Assembly (NCBI RefSeq): GCF_905475395.1
Contig: NC_058339.1
Span: forward strand, 8,936,001-9,000,000
Origin: Chrysoperla carnea
Taxonomy: Eukaryota; Arthropoda; Insecta; Neuroptera; Chrysopidae
DNA: 64,000 bases
Direction: 5' to 3'
The notes beneath the pieces are model-generated. The model was not told where the DNA came from, searched no databases, and was given only the letters and a program-made list of their open reading frames with translations. A program made the translations under genes and the position numbers. Of this stretch, positions 32,901 through 47,600 are shown piece by piece. Positions within the stretch are counted from its first letter, which is position 1; each line of letters opens with the position of its first letter.

Positions 32901-35670
32901 GACATAGCTCTCTGAAAAGTATCTGGATCGTCTCGTAAGGATGCAGCTGCAGCCATAACACACCAGAGATGAGCTACTTTAAAAATTATGGCTGCATCTG
33001 TATTTATACAAGGCAATACAAATGCTCTTCATAGAGCCATGCTTTATTAGTCGATTTTTGTTACATCTTTGACTGTTCTAGTTGGACTGGGTTTTATAAG
33101 TTAAATTATTGTTATTTTTGCCCTATTTTATCAGGACTTTAGAGTGCACACTCCAATTTTCGTGAGACTGTCTCTTGAATTAATATTGTTTTATTTTAAA
33201 ATAACAAATGTTGGATTGTATGCTCTCTTATTTACATGTCAGATCAATGCTTTGATCAACAATGCGTAAGTGAAGAGTTTCACAATTCAAAATTTATTTT
33301 TTCCCCACATAATCAATAAATAAAACCGGATATTACAGTTTCTTTTATATTTAAAAAAATTGCACAACCCTAGCCGTGTGTAATTACCTGTATATTCATA
33401 AAATTATGATGTGGATCGTGCAAAAATCGTTTTAATTACAGTGTTTCTCGATTTCGATAATGTTAGAACGAATTTTTTCTGCTCCAGAATGTAATAGCCA
33501 ATTCGCGCACATGTTGCGGGATTTTTTTTCTTCCAAGGATAAGTTCTCTCTATCGAGAGCAAAATACTCCTATATGGTCAGTTAACATGGGACAGAATGT
33601 CTCAAAATTACGGTGCCAACTTTAAAAATCTTTTTAAAAAAGAATTCCCTTTGGATTATATGTGAAGTCGGTCGTGTATTTTGCACTATACCTGTAACTG
33701 TCGCTAGTGCTAAACGTTCTCTCAGTGTTCTATCAGGGGCCCGAACTTATTCATCCATCGGGCTCAGATTTTCTCTCGGCGATCCTGGTTAAAATCGATG
33801 ATTGCATGATCCGTAGTGTATAACAACTTTCCAAGGTAGTATTTTTTTTTAAAGATTCTCTTTTTCAGTCAACGCTATTATATACGAATAATCTTAAATA
33901 TCACATACTACACAAGTAAAATAATTCGTTTCATTGTAATGAATTTTTATTTTATTCGTTAATATATTTACAGTCTTGTAATCTAAGCTCAAAAATTTAT
34001 TATTCACTGAACTTGTTTTTTTTTGTTTTAAAACTTCTTATTTAACTTGAAGACAATATGAATTTCTATTTAAAGGTAAGTAATTTGGAAAATCTCTTTG
34101 TTTTTTGAATAATTTGAGATTTTTTTAAAAATAGGTTAGGAATTTAAATTTAAAAAAATATTAATTTAACGTAGCCTGTAAGATATTTTTCGGAATTAGA
34201 ATAGAAGAATTTCTGCTGAAAAAAAGGAGATTTAGTGGGAGTAGGGTTTCTAATTCCGAAAAAAGATCCGATATACTATTTGTTTAAAATGATAATACTA
34301 TGGGATCATAGTTTGTAATTTATGTAACTTCTTTTGTATTTCGGTGTTTTGTGATAGGTACATATTAATGATTAACTCTGTATTTTATAAAAGTAAATCA
34401 GTAATCAGACAAGCGGCTAATATTACGCCAGAAGTTTCTTTTTTAAAATGGGCCTTTGTAAAAGCTTTAAGATGTAACAGTTAATTAAAAGATACATTGA
34501 CTTGAATCAGGAAGTAAGTCAACTTTTCTAGAAACATTTTTTTTAAACCGAATAGACTCGATAGACAAAAATTTGAAAAAGAACGCATGCAAGTCTGTTT
34601 TTTCTGACACATTTACAATATAGATTTATGAAATTTTGTTTGTCTATTTCGCAACAAAATTGAAAATTTTGATGGAAACTCTTACTCTCAACTTTTCGCG
34701 GTGTAGAAGTCGAGTTTTATTGACTTAATGACCTAATATGATGACCAAAAGTTTCAGAACACGATACAAAAAGTATGCATGCACATCCGATAGTTCTCTT
34801 CTAGATTACGATGATATCGGATGATCATATATTCAGTGGCTTTTTGTCTGATCTAGATTTGTAGTGTAAAAACGGTTAATGTAAAGAAAAACCTATTCCC
34901 ATGTGAAATGATGATATATTTTTTATACTTGTAATATCATGAACGTTATCTTTAATTAAAGGAAAGAATATGATGACAAGTGAAACTAAAACACCCTAAA
35001 AAACTAGCCAGAAAACAAGTTTGATAGTCTGGTTTGACAAACCCTACTTGCACAATTTTGCATGATTCAAATTCAATTATTTATGAAGTGACTTGGACAT
35101 AGTTGGTACAAACATCGAAGGACCTTTTTCGAAAATGGACAGACCTAGAAATAAGAAGTGTCTGTAAACGATGACGATTGATCGCCTTATTTATTTTCGT
35201 AGTGAAATATGCTCAATGTAACTAGATATGTCATGTTAAGTTTTCGCGAGTCTGTCGAATATGATTACGAAATAAATAAATAATTAATTAGTAATTACGA
35301 ATAAAAGATATATTTTATATATTAATTTGTAAATACTTTCTCAACGTTCCTATTATTTGTAGTTTTTATTCACATTTATACAAGAAATGGATAATTAAAA
35401 GTATTCGAAAATTATTGAAAACAAAAAAATCAAAAAACTTAAAAAATATTTTATAATACATTTTTATTTTAGGAAATATACATTTTTTTAAATAAATTAT
35501 AATTATCCCTAAGGAATAAATTAAAATACATAATTTAATCGCTAGTTCCTATTTTTGTTTGAAATACAATGTCTTTTACGAAATATTACGGAGAAAAAGT
35601 GACTAGTTTAAAAAACAAATCGAAAAAAATTTCCATTGTTTTTAAATATAATTGAAAAATGAAAATTTGT
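29936..35670. other. Noncoding stretch between the mariner relic and the NCKAP5-like gene
   Basis: AT-rich, with no gene I can support. Visible structure: a two-copy direct repeat at about 30257-30510 sharing ATAATTCGTACTAATTAAAAC, and an 81-codon ORF (31829-32074) that matches nothing I recognise. Several GC-richer patches (about 31425-31510, 32870-33060) could be old repeat fragments. Confidence 0.5.
30257..30510 (+). repeat. Two-copy tandem direct repeat, about 140 bases
   Basis: The block CAACTAGCAATAATTATTCG...ACTAATTAAAACA...TTCCAATTTAGA starting at 30257 is repeated, diverged, from about 30398 (CAACTGGCGATAATAATTCG...). It has no coding content. Confidence 0.6.
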
Positions 35671-38600
35671 TTAACCAATTTTTGAAGCTTGGATTGTTTG
35701 TTGTACAGAATCATTTTGAAATAAAGGATATTCTTCTTCAATCGATGAACAATTACTAGCTGTTGTTGAACAATAATCTTTCAAAAAATCGAAACTAGCT
35801 ACTGCTTCTCGTTCCTTTTCACCATATCTTACAAAGAAGTTATCACGTCCAATAATAGATGGCCGTGATGTTGACACTGACGTTACATTTGTAATTGGAC
35901 AACGGGTGGCGCCATCAACAAGTTGTGCACGTGCTGCTGACGCTAAAACCATTGAGACGAATGCCGGAATTTTTTATACGGCTGTTTCGGTACTTGGTGT
36001 GCATGGTGCTGAATTCGACTCTATCATATGATATGGACATAGATATACAATTCGTTCAGCAATAAAAAAAAAATATTCGATACACAAACACATACAATAT
36101 AAGATTGGCTGAATGAAAATGTCTCATCTCCGACCGTTTTCTTCATTATCCCTAAAATGTTACTAAGTACTACCTATCAAGCATCGTAATGAAAACTAAG
36201 GTTGTTTTGCTCAAAATCCTTTTGATTACTCATATTTTGATTGAATACAAAATGGAGTATCGATCGGAGATAAGACGTTTTCTAAACTATAGGCTATAGA
36301 AATTTAAAAAAAAGTATTCACTTCATAATAAAATTACAATTAGAATAAATGATATATGAAAGCAAAAGTAACAACAAAGCCCAATTTATTGCGTGTAAAA
36401 ATACTGGAAATAACAAATGAGTTGGTTTCCCCCATGTTTGTCCTTCTAATATGACATTAAACTACCAGACCACAAAAATATAAAGTAGAATTCCAAAATT
36501 AACATAGCAAAACGAAAAAAAAAAAAAAAAACAAATGATTTAGTGCAATATGGAAATTCCTCTGTACTAATGATTTAAAACAACTACAAGTAGATACAAG
36601 AAAATCACAACACCATCCTTTGTCCCGTATATCATAAATTTGTCTGCAATAAAATCCGAAAAATCTAGCAATGGTATTCACCGAAAATCTAGCAATGATA
36701 TGCATTGGTATTCGTCTGCAAGCCTAACTCTTTTTGGAACCAGAGCATTCTCTTTCACGGAACGTAAGGGCCAAAAATACGTAAGCCCGATAGCTATACG
36801 CCATGAGAGACATCGCCAATTCGTGGATCTGAGAATGGACGCACTTATAGTGTAGATTAAAGGTGCTTTAATATGGACACAATAACATCATACAAATACG
36901 AAATCTTTAATTTTCGGTAATTAAAGAAAAACTAATTATTTTTCACAATCTCTGCAAACGGATTGGTAATCTCCGTAAAAAATTCTTTAATTTGTTTCTT
37001 CCTTACGTTCTAGGAAGATTTTTAAGTGGCTAATGAGCAAAAATTAATATTCTATTCTACGGCAGGTTTAGTATCGTGACTTCTTGCTCTAATAAAATAA
37101 AATTTGGAAATTGTGTACAACATTAAAATAAAAAGTATGAAGCCAAAAATTGTGAGATAACCAAATTTAGACAAAGCTTACAAAATATAATGGTATTTGA
37201 AAAAAAATAAATTTAAAATTAATAAGTTCATTCATTTGCTGAACGAACTGTACAAAATGTACCATTTTTACTTTTGACTTTATTTTGAATCCAAAATAAT
37301 TTTTAACCTCACAATATGTATGGGTATAAAAGTACAGAATTATATTTTTTATCCAGGTTTAAAAAAAACTTTTGGTAGAGTCCTCGCTAATAGTTTTGTA
37401 TGTGAGTGTGCTTCAGAAACTTATTATTTATGTTCAAACATAAAATCATTGTTTTTGTGATACAACTTAAAAAATTTTGGACAAACTTTTTTGAAAATAA
37501 ACAATGGTTTTATATTTGAAAAATTACTTGAGTTAATTACCTTTCTTTTGTCGACGATACCGATGAATTTTGTGTAGATGTTTGTAATCCGATCTATCGT
37601 CATTGGACTCACTGCTAACACTTCCGCCACACGATGATGTAGGAGATGAATCACTTGATGCTAACATTACGTCTAATAAATTTGCTCTTGCCTAAAAAAT
37701 TTCAAAAGTAAATTTCGTTTAGTTATACTAAACAAGCCTTAAGGGAGTCGGATATAATTCAGGAGCTACATTGGTACCTTTATTTCCGTACTGAGCTATA
37801 AGCACAATTAATGACATCTTAAAAGAACATCATATTAGTAACTCCGAGACTTAGTTCAAAGGCATTTGTAGAAATTTTAAATTTTTGAAAGACTCCATAA
37901 ATAAAACCATAGAGAAAATACTACCAAAAGCTGTATAGACATAGGAAACACAATAAGTGAATTCTTGAAAGTAGTGAGAAGGGTAGAAAGAGACAAATTG
38001 TAGGCGTTTATAAGAGAGACGAAGACAGATATACGATCTTACATTATCTGCCTATCTCTACTGCGATCAACTCCTACTTTATCTGTCTCTCTCTACTGCG
38101 AATTGGAAGTGACTTTGTAGCTCTACGGTTGGTATAGCCTCTATGAATAAAACAAAGGAACGATATCTAGCGTCGATTAAAATGAGCGACTCGTTAACAT
38201 CTGATAAATTTGGCGTAATTTGCAATATGCCATAAACGGCATTATTCCCAGCGGAAAAAGACCGCTAAGTGTGTCTGTCTGTGGCATCGTAGCTCCAAAA
38301 CGAATGAACCGATTTTGATTTTTGCAAGGTAATTTAATGAAGTGAATTCTTAGCTATGTTTAAGAAAATCGATTCAGTTTGGAGAGAGCGTTTGTCGGGG
38401 ATTTTTAAAACTTTATAAATTTGTCTTGTTTAAGTCTTTCGTGTAGTTTTTATTATCAGAATTGTTTTAACTAACCTTTGGATCATTAAAATCTATATCT
38501 TTTTCAACATGTACCCATCCCGTGGCATAACAACAGCTATCCAACTTTTTTGATGAAATCTTCTCATCTGTTGATTCTGCAACATTTGTACCATCATCAC

Positions 38601-41600
38601 TTTTACGAATCATTCGATTTAATTCATCGATAACATCTTTTGAAGTGGCCCGTTCATGAAAACTGACAGCTCGTTCTGGTGGACCTTCAATTACACTACA
38701 CGCTGGTATACCACTACTCGCAAATTGTGGTAAACGTTCTGAAGTTATCACAGGTTGTACTTTTTTCTCCGCTTCTTTTTTCACAATTTGTACTACGGTC
38801 GATTTATGTTTATATGGTATTCGACTTTTTACTGGTTTTTTAGTTGTTTCAGTTGTTTTTGTACTGAGTGAGGAAGATTCTGGTTCTTTAATCGGTGGTG
38901 ATTTATTACAATTTATTGGTATATTTGATTTTGGAATTTTTGATCGACGTGGTATTCGACTAACAATTGTATCTGGTGTTGATACACTTGATGTAAATGA
39001 TTCTGTTAATGTTGTTGGTGGTGAAGTTTCTTCTTCTTCTGGTACAGTAATTAAACTACTATTCACTCGAGTTGAATTTTCACCATTTACAAGATCTGGT
39101 GGAGTTATTATATTGTTGATTTCACTTGAAATTTTTAAATTTCCACTATTTTGTTTTTCAATAATATGAATATCTAAGGATACGCCATTGCTTTTATTAA
39201 ATGGTTTACTAGATTTGATTTCCGTACTTGAATTCTGCGATTGCTCACTATTCATTTTATCATCTTTAAAGACAGCATTTACAATACAATCTGGTATTTG
39301 TAAATCCTTTAACGTGTTCTGTTCATTTAAAGCTAATTCATTACGTAAATGTTGAAAGCTTACGTAATTTTCACTATCACTATAATTTTCATTCTTATAT
39401 ATTTCATCTGTGTGTTGAGATTCAATTTCCGATGAAAGTGGTTCTGTGCTTGTACATGAATCAGTCCATATTACTTCCTCTAATCTCGATTGTGGTGGTC
39501 CCTCAATATTAAAATCCCTAGCTGACGATGGTCGCGAATCACGATGTTCTTGATTATTACAATACATTTGTTGTTCGGCGATAAAACTTAATACACTTTG
39601 TAGAGTTTGTTCACGATCAAATTGATGTTCTTGTTGGCCAGTTCCACGTGATGAACACGACGCAAGGCTTTTTGTGCTTTCAAATTTAACAAGTCGGTAA
39701 AAATCTCGTGTAAAGTTTGTACCAATGACGGGAGCGTCATCACTGCAGCCACTCATAGCTGCAGATGATCTTTTGGAACATGGATCATCTTCAGAAACAC
39801 TTGACCAACTTTCGGGTGGTGAAGATACATCATGACTTGCAGCATATGGCCAAGATACTTCGATTTCACGTCCTGTTTCCGTGTCCATTAATAAAGATAC
39901 TAATTCACCACCTGTACGATCTGCTAAATAGCTAGAATCATTCCATAAACACTCACTAGAATCTTCTTCCAGTTCAACAGTACTTCCTTCTTGAATGCTC
40001 GGCAACGTAGCAATTGAGACTTGACCAGGAGTTTGTATTGGTTCTGTTATTTGGGTATCACGTACATCTTCCGCTGAAAGACTTAGGCTCCAATCTTCTA
40101 ACTCAGCACGATCGTATTCGAGTTCTAATAAATCTCTATGCTGTTGTTGTAAATTTGATCTAGTTTCATCTAATTTTAACCAATGTTGGATATACTCGGA
40201 GTCCCAATGTTGATTAGTTGGTTCTAAATCAAGATTACTACCCCATGAATCTACAGGCGCTAATGATGCATTGCCTCTAGTTCGACGTAATGGGTTTACA
40301 TCTAATAAAAGTACGCTTGGTGTACTAGTGATCGGCGAAGAAATCGAATAACAAGGAGATGGCGCCGTTGTAATTTTTATACATAAATGTGAATCAGAAA
40401 AGCTACGCATTACATGTTGGAACGGTAAAAGGTCTTTTGTTGGTGGATAACTATTTCTAGGATTTATTCTTAATGCTAAATTAATAGGTATATATAAAAT
40501 ATCGGATTCAGTTCGATCTTGTACATCGACTACAATAAATCGTTTTTCAGATTGTGTATCGGCAGTTTCATCAGTTACTTCAGCTAAATCTTCTAATCCA
40601 CGATTCGGCTCACTTTGACTTCGATTTACTTCACCTTGTACGTCAGATGACATTGTTGAATAACCTTCATCACGGTTTCCACTTTCTGGAGATTCGCTAC
40701 CTAATTCTTCTTCGGGTTTATTTACCAATGTTCCTAAACAAAAGGAGAAACATATCAGGCATCAAAAGAACACATGTCAGACCAAAGTTGGAAGGAAAAA
40801 TACCAGGGCTGTCTTAACCACATTGGGTGTCGGGATGTGAAAATCGGATTGCGCCCCCAAGACTCTACACTCAGGTGCCGCTCACTCCTTACAACCCGAG
40901 GTTAAGACGACCTTGATTAAAAGAATAATTTTGAAAATAGTAGAAGACCATATTGGACGAGAAGAAATAAATACTTTTTAAATAAACTTACCAACTATTG
41001 GTCTTATTTTTTTATTAATACTTCGGTTACAAGATGATTGTTGTAAATTCTGAGGCAAGGTTAAATTTAACGTAGCAGGCCTTTTTGCTGGTAAACCTGT
41101 AGTAGTCCATAAATTTGATTCTAAAGCACTTAATGCATTTAACAACTTTTGTGGTGTAACTTCTGAACCCTGTAAATCTTTCCATAAATCTGCTAATACT
41201 TGATGTCGTTTTTTATCTTCCAAAGATAATCCATTATCTTCACATGAATCTAATACATTGGCAGATAATCGTTTCTCACTAATACAAGCAACAAGTTCAC
41301 CACTTGGTAAAACTTTCTCATTATACGATGAAATTAAATCGCCAGTTGAAAATCGTTTATCAATATTACGATTTTGTTGAAAATTAAATGAATTTGAATG
41401 TTTTAAATTCGATGATATACGTTCTTCAGGTGGCGAATGAAATAAACTACCGGGGGAAGACAATGCTGAATTTGTTAAGTCATGTATATCACCATCTAAT
41501 GCTAATTGTTCACCAGCTGAATTTGGTGTAATCATTGCCGATGAGGGTGTACTTCCCGTACGTAACTGTTGCACCAATAAAGATGTTAAGGCACGATTTT

Positions 41601-44600
41601 GTGTTTCTAATTCTCTAATACGACGTGTCAACGAAACAATCTCTTCTCGTAATGTCTTTTGTGATAATAAGGCGCGTACAACCTGATTGGCTACATCATC
41701 TAAACAACGTTCATACTGATTACGAGCTTCTTGTACTTGTCGCTGTAGTGTTGCATTATCTGCTTCTAGTGCAGCAATACAATTCTCTGGTGAACCTGAT
41801 ACGGATTCTAATTGTTGACGTAATGTTGATACTTCTTGACTTAACCGTGCAATAGTAGCTTGATAATGTTGAGAACGTGCCTGAAACAAAAAAATTTGTA
41901 TATGAGAAAAGGACGAATAATTAATTAATTTATAAACAACCGACTCGGCATCATTCCTTAGTAATATTAAAATTTTCATTCCACCAAGTCTTATAATCCC
42001 AACAAAATTGATCGGCAAATTGAAAAATTCGCCTAAAACTTTATCCCCCAAAAAATAAGCGGTCAAAAGAGTAATTTTAGTATATAGGTTTTTCAACACC
42101 CCTAAACAGAGATAAAAGAGTGGAGGACTGAAAGAAGAGCAGAAATATTTGATCGCATAGTTGCATAGGTCATAACACATTATTTATGACATTATTCGTT
42201 TAGTTTCATTTAGCATTAATAGATGGTACTGCATGTATTGGATCATAGCTTTGATAATAGTTTCGTTTAGTATTCATAGATGTCATAATAAAAAAGTTTT
42301 CCATATGGAGCCAACTTATAAATAGACACACTGTATATAATAATAATATAATAATTTAATAATCACTAGTTTTTCAAAAGATATTATAAGATATTAAATT
42401 ATTATAATATACTTATTTCTTGTAATAAATTTAGTAAGTATATAGAAGTAATGAGAATGATAATTAAGTTATAATATTCAATTACGTAGGGGATAAATAT
42501 AATCATTTATATATTTCAAATAGTATATAAGAATGTATTTAGTTTAGAGGGTGGAATTAATCAATAGAGCATTAAAATTCCAGTTAGAATTCAAAAAAAA
42601 TTTATATCAATTTAATAAACTATTATTATATCTTACTCTATGGGTAATATTAAGTATTAGACGAGTGTAGGCTTATGCTTCCCAAACAAATTTGTTTAAA
42701 GCTTTTTGAGTTAGCTGCTTCTAGATAGAAGTGTAAGTCCATTAAGCTCGAATTTAATGCGGAAAAATTTTAAGCCAAATTGCGATAGACAGTTTCTTAT
42801 TACAATATTAAGGGAAAATTTTTTTTGGCGCATGTTAATTATCAACTGTTGAGACGTTAATTTTACAGGAAGAATTAAATTATTATAGAATGGAATATAG
42901 TCTATTTTATTAAGCAAATATTCAGCAATTATAAAATGTAAATTTCTATTAAAAATTTTTAAAAATTGGCGGATCAAAAATAGTAAATAAGTCATTGAAG
43001 TACAAGAAAATAACCTGCTAATTGAAAATGTGATCCATTGAAACTGAGCCTTTGGTTCGATCAGTTATAAATTTATGTAGAGATTTAAGTTTAGATGGGT
43101 AATATCTGATATATGATATTTTTGAAAGGCCCAAAATAAGGTAAATTCATTTCTAGAATAGAAATTTGAGTGAAAACAGAAAACAATATGTAATTTGAAA
43201 TTTGAATAAACATTATAATTGCATAGAAAACTGAGTGTAACTAGGGTGAAACATGATCATCAGTTTCCAATTGAATTTTAAGGTTCAAAATCTTGCTTCG
43301 TTAAATTTAGAATATGCTATTATTATTTAATTTATATATACAGGGTTGTTTTCGCTAAACGACTCGGAAGATTATGGCTAAACGGCTTGATTTTAAGCAA
43401 ATTTTCTTTCAGGAATAGATAGAGGATTATTGACTGTACATTTTAAATTGGATGGCGGCATAAGTTTGCCCTTTTTCTATATAAATGTTTTTATACCATG
43501 TATATGGAATATACCAAGGTATACTAAGTTTAGTCCCAAGTTATTGATACTATGAACAAAATTTTGATATAGGTGTTCATAAAATCACTTAATTAGTCCA
43601 TTTCTGCTTGTCTGCCTGTCTGTTTGTCTGTCGTCTGTCATCACGATTACTCAAAAAAGTACATGGTATTTCAACAATTTACTCAGTCAATTGTTTGTTT
43701 TCACTTGTTCTTTATTAAAGTTTTCTAATTTATAAAAAATAATGCAAGCGCTGATATTTAACACATCTATACCGGGTGTTAAAAAAATTAAATCAGTAAA
43801 TTGTTTATTTTCTATTCGTAAAATTCGAGTTATATAAATTCAGTACTGTTTTGTGTCACCCTAGTTGCAGAGAGCCTTTTGAACACTATCATATGATAAA
43901 TATACAAGTTGTGTAGTAAACGAATTACATTCTTAGTCATATTATTTAATTGAGTATTGTTAATTAGACTCCCCACTAAGTTATTACAATAACAAATATT
44001 CATATTTGTAACACACACATAAATCTATCGTTATTAATGAATAATATCAAGTGCAGCTGATATTATGAATGAGCAATTTTGAATGCTCATTATAATCATC
44101 TGTTTAAAATATAAGGGGTTGTGTGTTGTAATACTTTATTACTAGAATACGTATTATACAAGCAGTGCTTTGTCATTTAACTCAACAGTATAGGTGGAAT
44201 GTTATAGCGTGGGATCAAATCACGAATGGAAGGTAACTACACTCATGTACGCATAAAACCTTGAATTTGAATCTTAAAAGAAATTTTAAAAATGATTTCC
44301 CTCTTTAGTAAGAAAGAAAATTGAGTGGGTATATCATGTAAAAGGCATAAAGATGGTTAAATACATGAACAAGAACAAGACCATAGTCATCTTGATATTG
44401 GTCTTGCATTATTAGTTTTAGAGTTCTATCAAAACTAAGTGGCACTGAACAAGAGAGAGTATAGATACGAGTGAACATACATATACATCATACACTCTCT
44501 CTTGCTCGGTGCCACTTTGGTTTGATTGAAGTCTACTCTTGGTCTGGAAAAAATATACCTTGCCTCTAGCAGAAATGAGGCTTGGTCTTGTGAAAATTAG

Positions 44601-47600
44601 TCTTGGTCTTACTAAAATAATCTCAGTCTTGATCTTGGTCGATCGACTCTTCCTTGGTACTTTTAAGTTTCGATTAAGTTATAATTGTATTATTTCAGAA
44701 ATTTTACTTCTTACTATTAATAATCATTACAAAATTAATCAATTATCTACATATATTTTATTTACTAGCTTGATACCCGCCCGTTTCATCGGGCTTAAAA
44801 GTAAAAACCACTGTTATAGTTTCCACCTCTCTTGATCGCACTTATCCCCCTCCCAGAACACTCAGAAAGAATCGTTTTACACAGCTAAAATATATGCACA
44901 GTTTTCAATTTTTTAAAGTGTAAAATAGTCATAATTTATTGAGTATTTCAGAAAAAATGGTCATGGAAATGACTCAAAATGATTCAAAGAATAATTCAAA
45001 AACAAAATGGAAAAAAGTGCTACTTTGAATTCTAGGCAATAATTACTTTACTGAAAGTGAAATTTGCAATAAAATCTGGTAAAGGGATATAGATATACGG
45101 GACCCTTAATAATTGCATCAACAATTAATTCAGTAGACTGAGTTAATTGTTGAAATACCCTGTATAGAAAGTGTTGAATAGCAGTGATTGCATTATATTT
45201 TATAAATTAGAATAGTTTCAAAAACCAACATAATTATATATTGGTTTTCGAAAATTTTCGAAAGTATTTTCAAGAATTTTTTTTTGAAATGGACTAATCA
45301 GCTGATTTTATGAACACTTGTACCAAAAATTTGTTCGTAGCATCAATAATTTTAAGTGTTACAAGGTTGGGATAGATTAGAGATTCTATCCTGGGGTGGG
45401 AGTCCTACCATAGGACACATTTAGAACATAGAGAAATGTTACAAACTTTCGACTAAACTTAGTATACCTTGATATATATTTCAAATATACAGATATTGAT
45501 ATATAATTTCATATATACTTATGAAGGTATGTATAATGGTTATATCGAAATACATATACTGGAGTAAATCTAAGCAAAAAAAGGCTGTTATATGGATTAA
45601 AAGTTCGAGCAATGAAACTTTGGGGTTTTTCTTTTCACATCAAAATAAGTATTTTTTGAAATTTTTTACTTTCCCGGAGTGGTGCAACATGTTTAAAAAA
45701 CAAAATGGCGTCAAAAATGAAATTTTTTTCAGAAATTTTATCATTTTTATTTTATATTCGCAAAAGGAGACATCGGTGCATATCCAAATTTGGTAGGTTT
45801 GTAGTCAATGTTAAGAACTACTCCTCATATTTTTTTGGTGGGGTTTCGTCCCTTCCCCTCCCAGTTATATATATATGTATACATACATATGGTAAAACAG
45901 TTCATTTGACTGTAACTTGAAAAATATTCGATTGATTTTAATGAAACTAATATCAATAGTAGGTTTTATTACTTACAACTTTCGGTTAAAATTTTAGCGA
46001 AATCCGTTAAATAGTTCGGCCAAAATTTCCAATTTAGGGAATTGTTTAAAATGGCTGCCATTTTATGCCATTTTGTCCTACGAGGTTAAATTTTTTTTTA
46101 AATTGTAGCATTTTTTATTATCTTTCGATTTTATAATAAGTGACTTACCCGTAAAATGACTCCTTGATCCATATTTTTGCGAAAAACGGAAAATTTAACA
46201 CTTTCTGGAAATAATTGTTTGGGGGGTGTATGGACTGGCTTTGGGGGGTGTTTTTTGCTTTGGCATGAGAAAACTATTTTTAAAAGAGGTCTATATGGTT
46301 TAAAGCAAAATTTTTAAGTTTTAACCCCCGCGCTGTAAGGGGGAAGGGGTGTATGAAATAAATGTATCTTAAAAGATTTTAAAAAGAGGTCAAAATAGTT
46401 TAAAATGCTAAAGTAACCCAAAATTTTAGCTGTTTATATTAATATAGCACTTTTTACAACATCCACCCCTTCCGCTCCCCCTTTCATATTTTTTGCAAAT
46501 TCAAAATTTTTAGGACGTATAAAGGGGTTTTTGGGGTCGCTGATCTCGAATTTTGCAATAGATTATCAAAAACAATTGTAATATTTTTAGGGGGTGTACT
46601 TATTTGGGCCAAAAGTTCGAGATCAGCGACCCCCAAAGCCCCTTTATACATCTTAAAAATTTGGAATTTGCAAAAAATATGAAAGGGGGAGCGGAAGGGG
46701 TGGATGTTGTAAAAAGTGCTATATTAATATAAACAGCTAAAATTTTGGGTTACTTTAGCATTTTAAACTATTTTGACCTCTTTTTAAAATCTTTTAAGAT
46801 ACATTTATTTCATACACCCCTTCCCCCTTACAGCGCGGGGGTTAAAACTTAAAAATTTTGCTTTAAACCATATAGACCTCTTTTAAAAATAGTTTTCTCA
46901 TGCCAAAGCAAAAAACACCCCCCAAAGCCAGTCCATACACCCCCCAAACAATTATTTCCAGAAAGTGTTAAATTTTCCGTTTTTCGCAAAAATATGGATC
47001 AAGGAGTCATTTTACGGGTAAGTCACTTATTATAAAATCGAAAGATAATAAAAAATGCTACAATTTAAAAAAAAATTTAACCTCGTAGGACAAAATGGCA
47101 TAAAATGGCAGCCATTTTAAACAATTCCCTAAATTGGAAATTTTGGCCGAACTATTTAACGGATTTCGCTAAAATTTTAACCGAAAGTTGTAAGTAATAA
47201 AACCTACTATTGATATTAGTTTCATTAAAATCAATCGAATATTTTTCAAGTTACAGTCAAATGAACTGTTTTACCATATGTATGTATACATATATATATA
47301 ACTGGGAGGGGAAGGGACGAAACCCCACCAAAAAAATATGAGGAGTAGTTCTTAACATTGACTACAAACCTACCAAATTTGGATATGCACCGATGTCTCC
47401 TTTTGCGAATATAAAATAAAAATGATAAAATTTCTGAAAAAAATTTCATTTTTGACGCCATTTTGTTTTTTAAACATGTTGCACCACTCCGGGAAAGTAA
47501 AAAATTTCAAAAAATACTTATTTTGATGTGAAAAGAAAAACCCCAAAGTTTCATTGCTCGAACTTTTAATCCATACACAAGGCGTAATTTCACTCTACTA

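Noticed and set aside
36640-36855. 71-codon ORF in the last intron of the NCKAP5-like gene
   Set aside because: No recognisable domain; short and without splice partners.
41881-42180. N-terminal extension of the 400-codon ORF before QARSQHYQ
   Set aside because: It is intron sequence upstream of the acceptor at 41881; composition and lack of coiled coil do not fit the protein.
45705-45920. 71-codon ORF repeated at 47246-47461 and 63369-63584
   Set aside because: It is one frame of a dispersed repeat; identity follows from the duplication, and no domain is recognisable.
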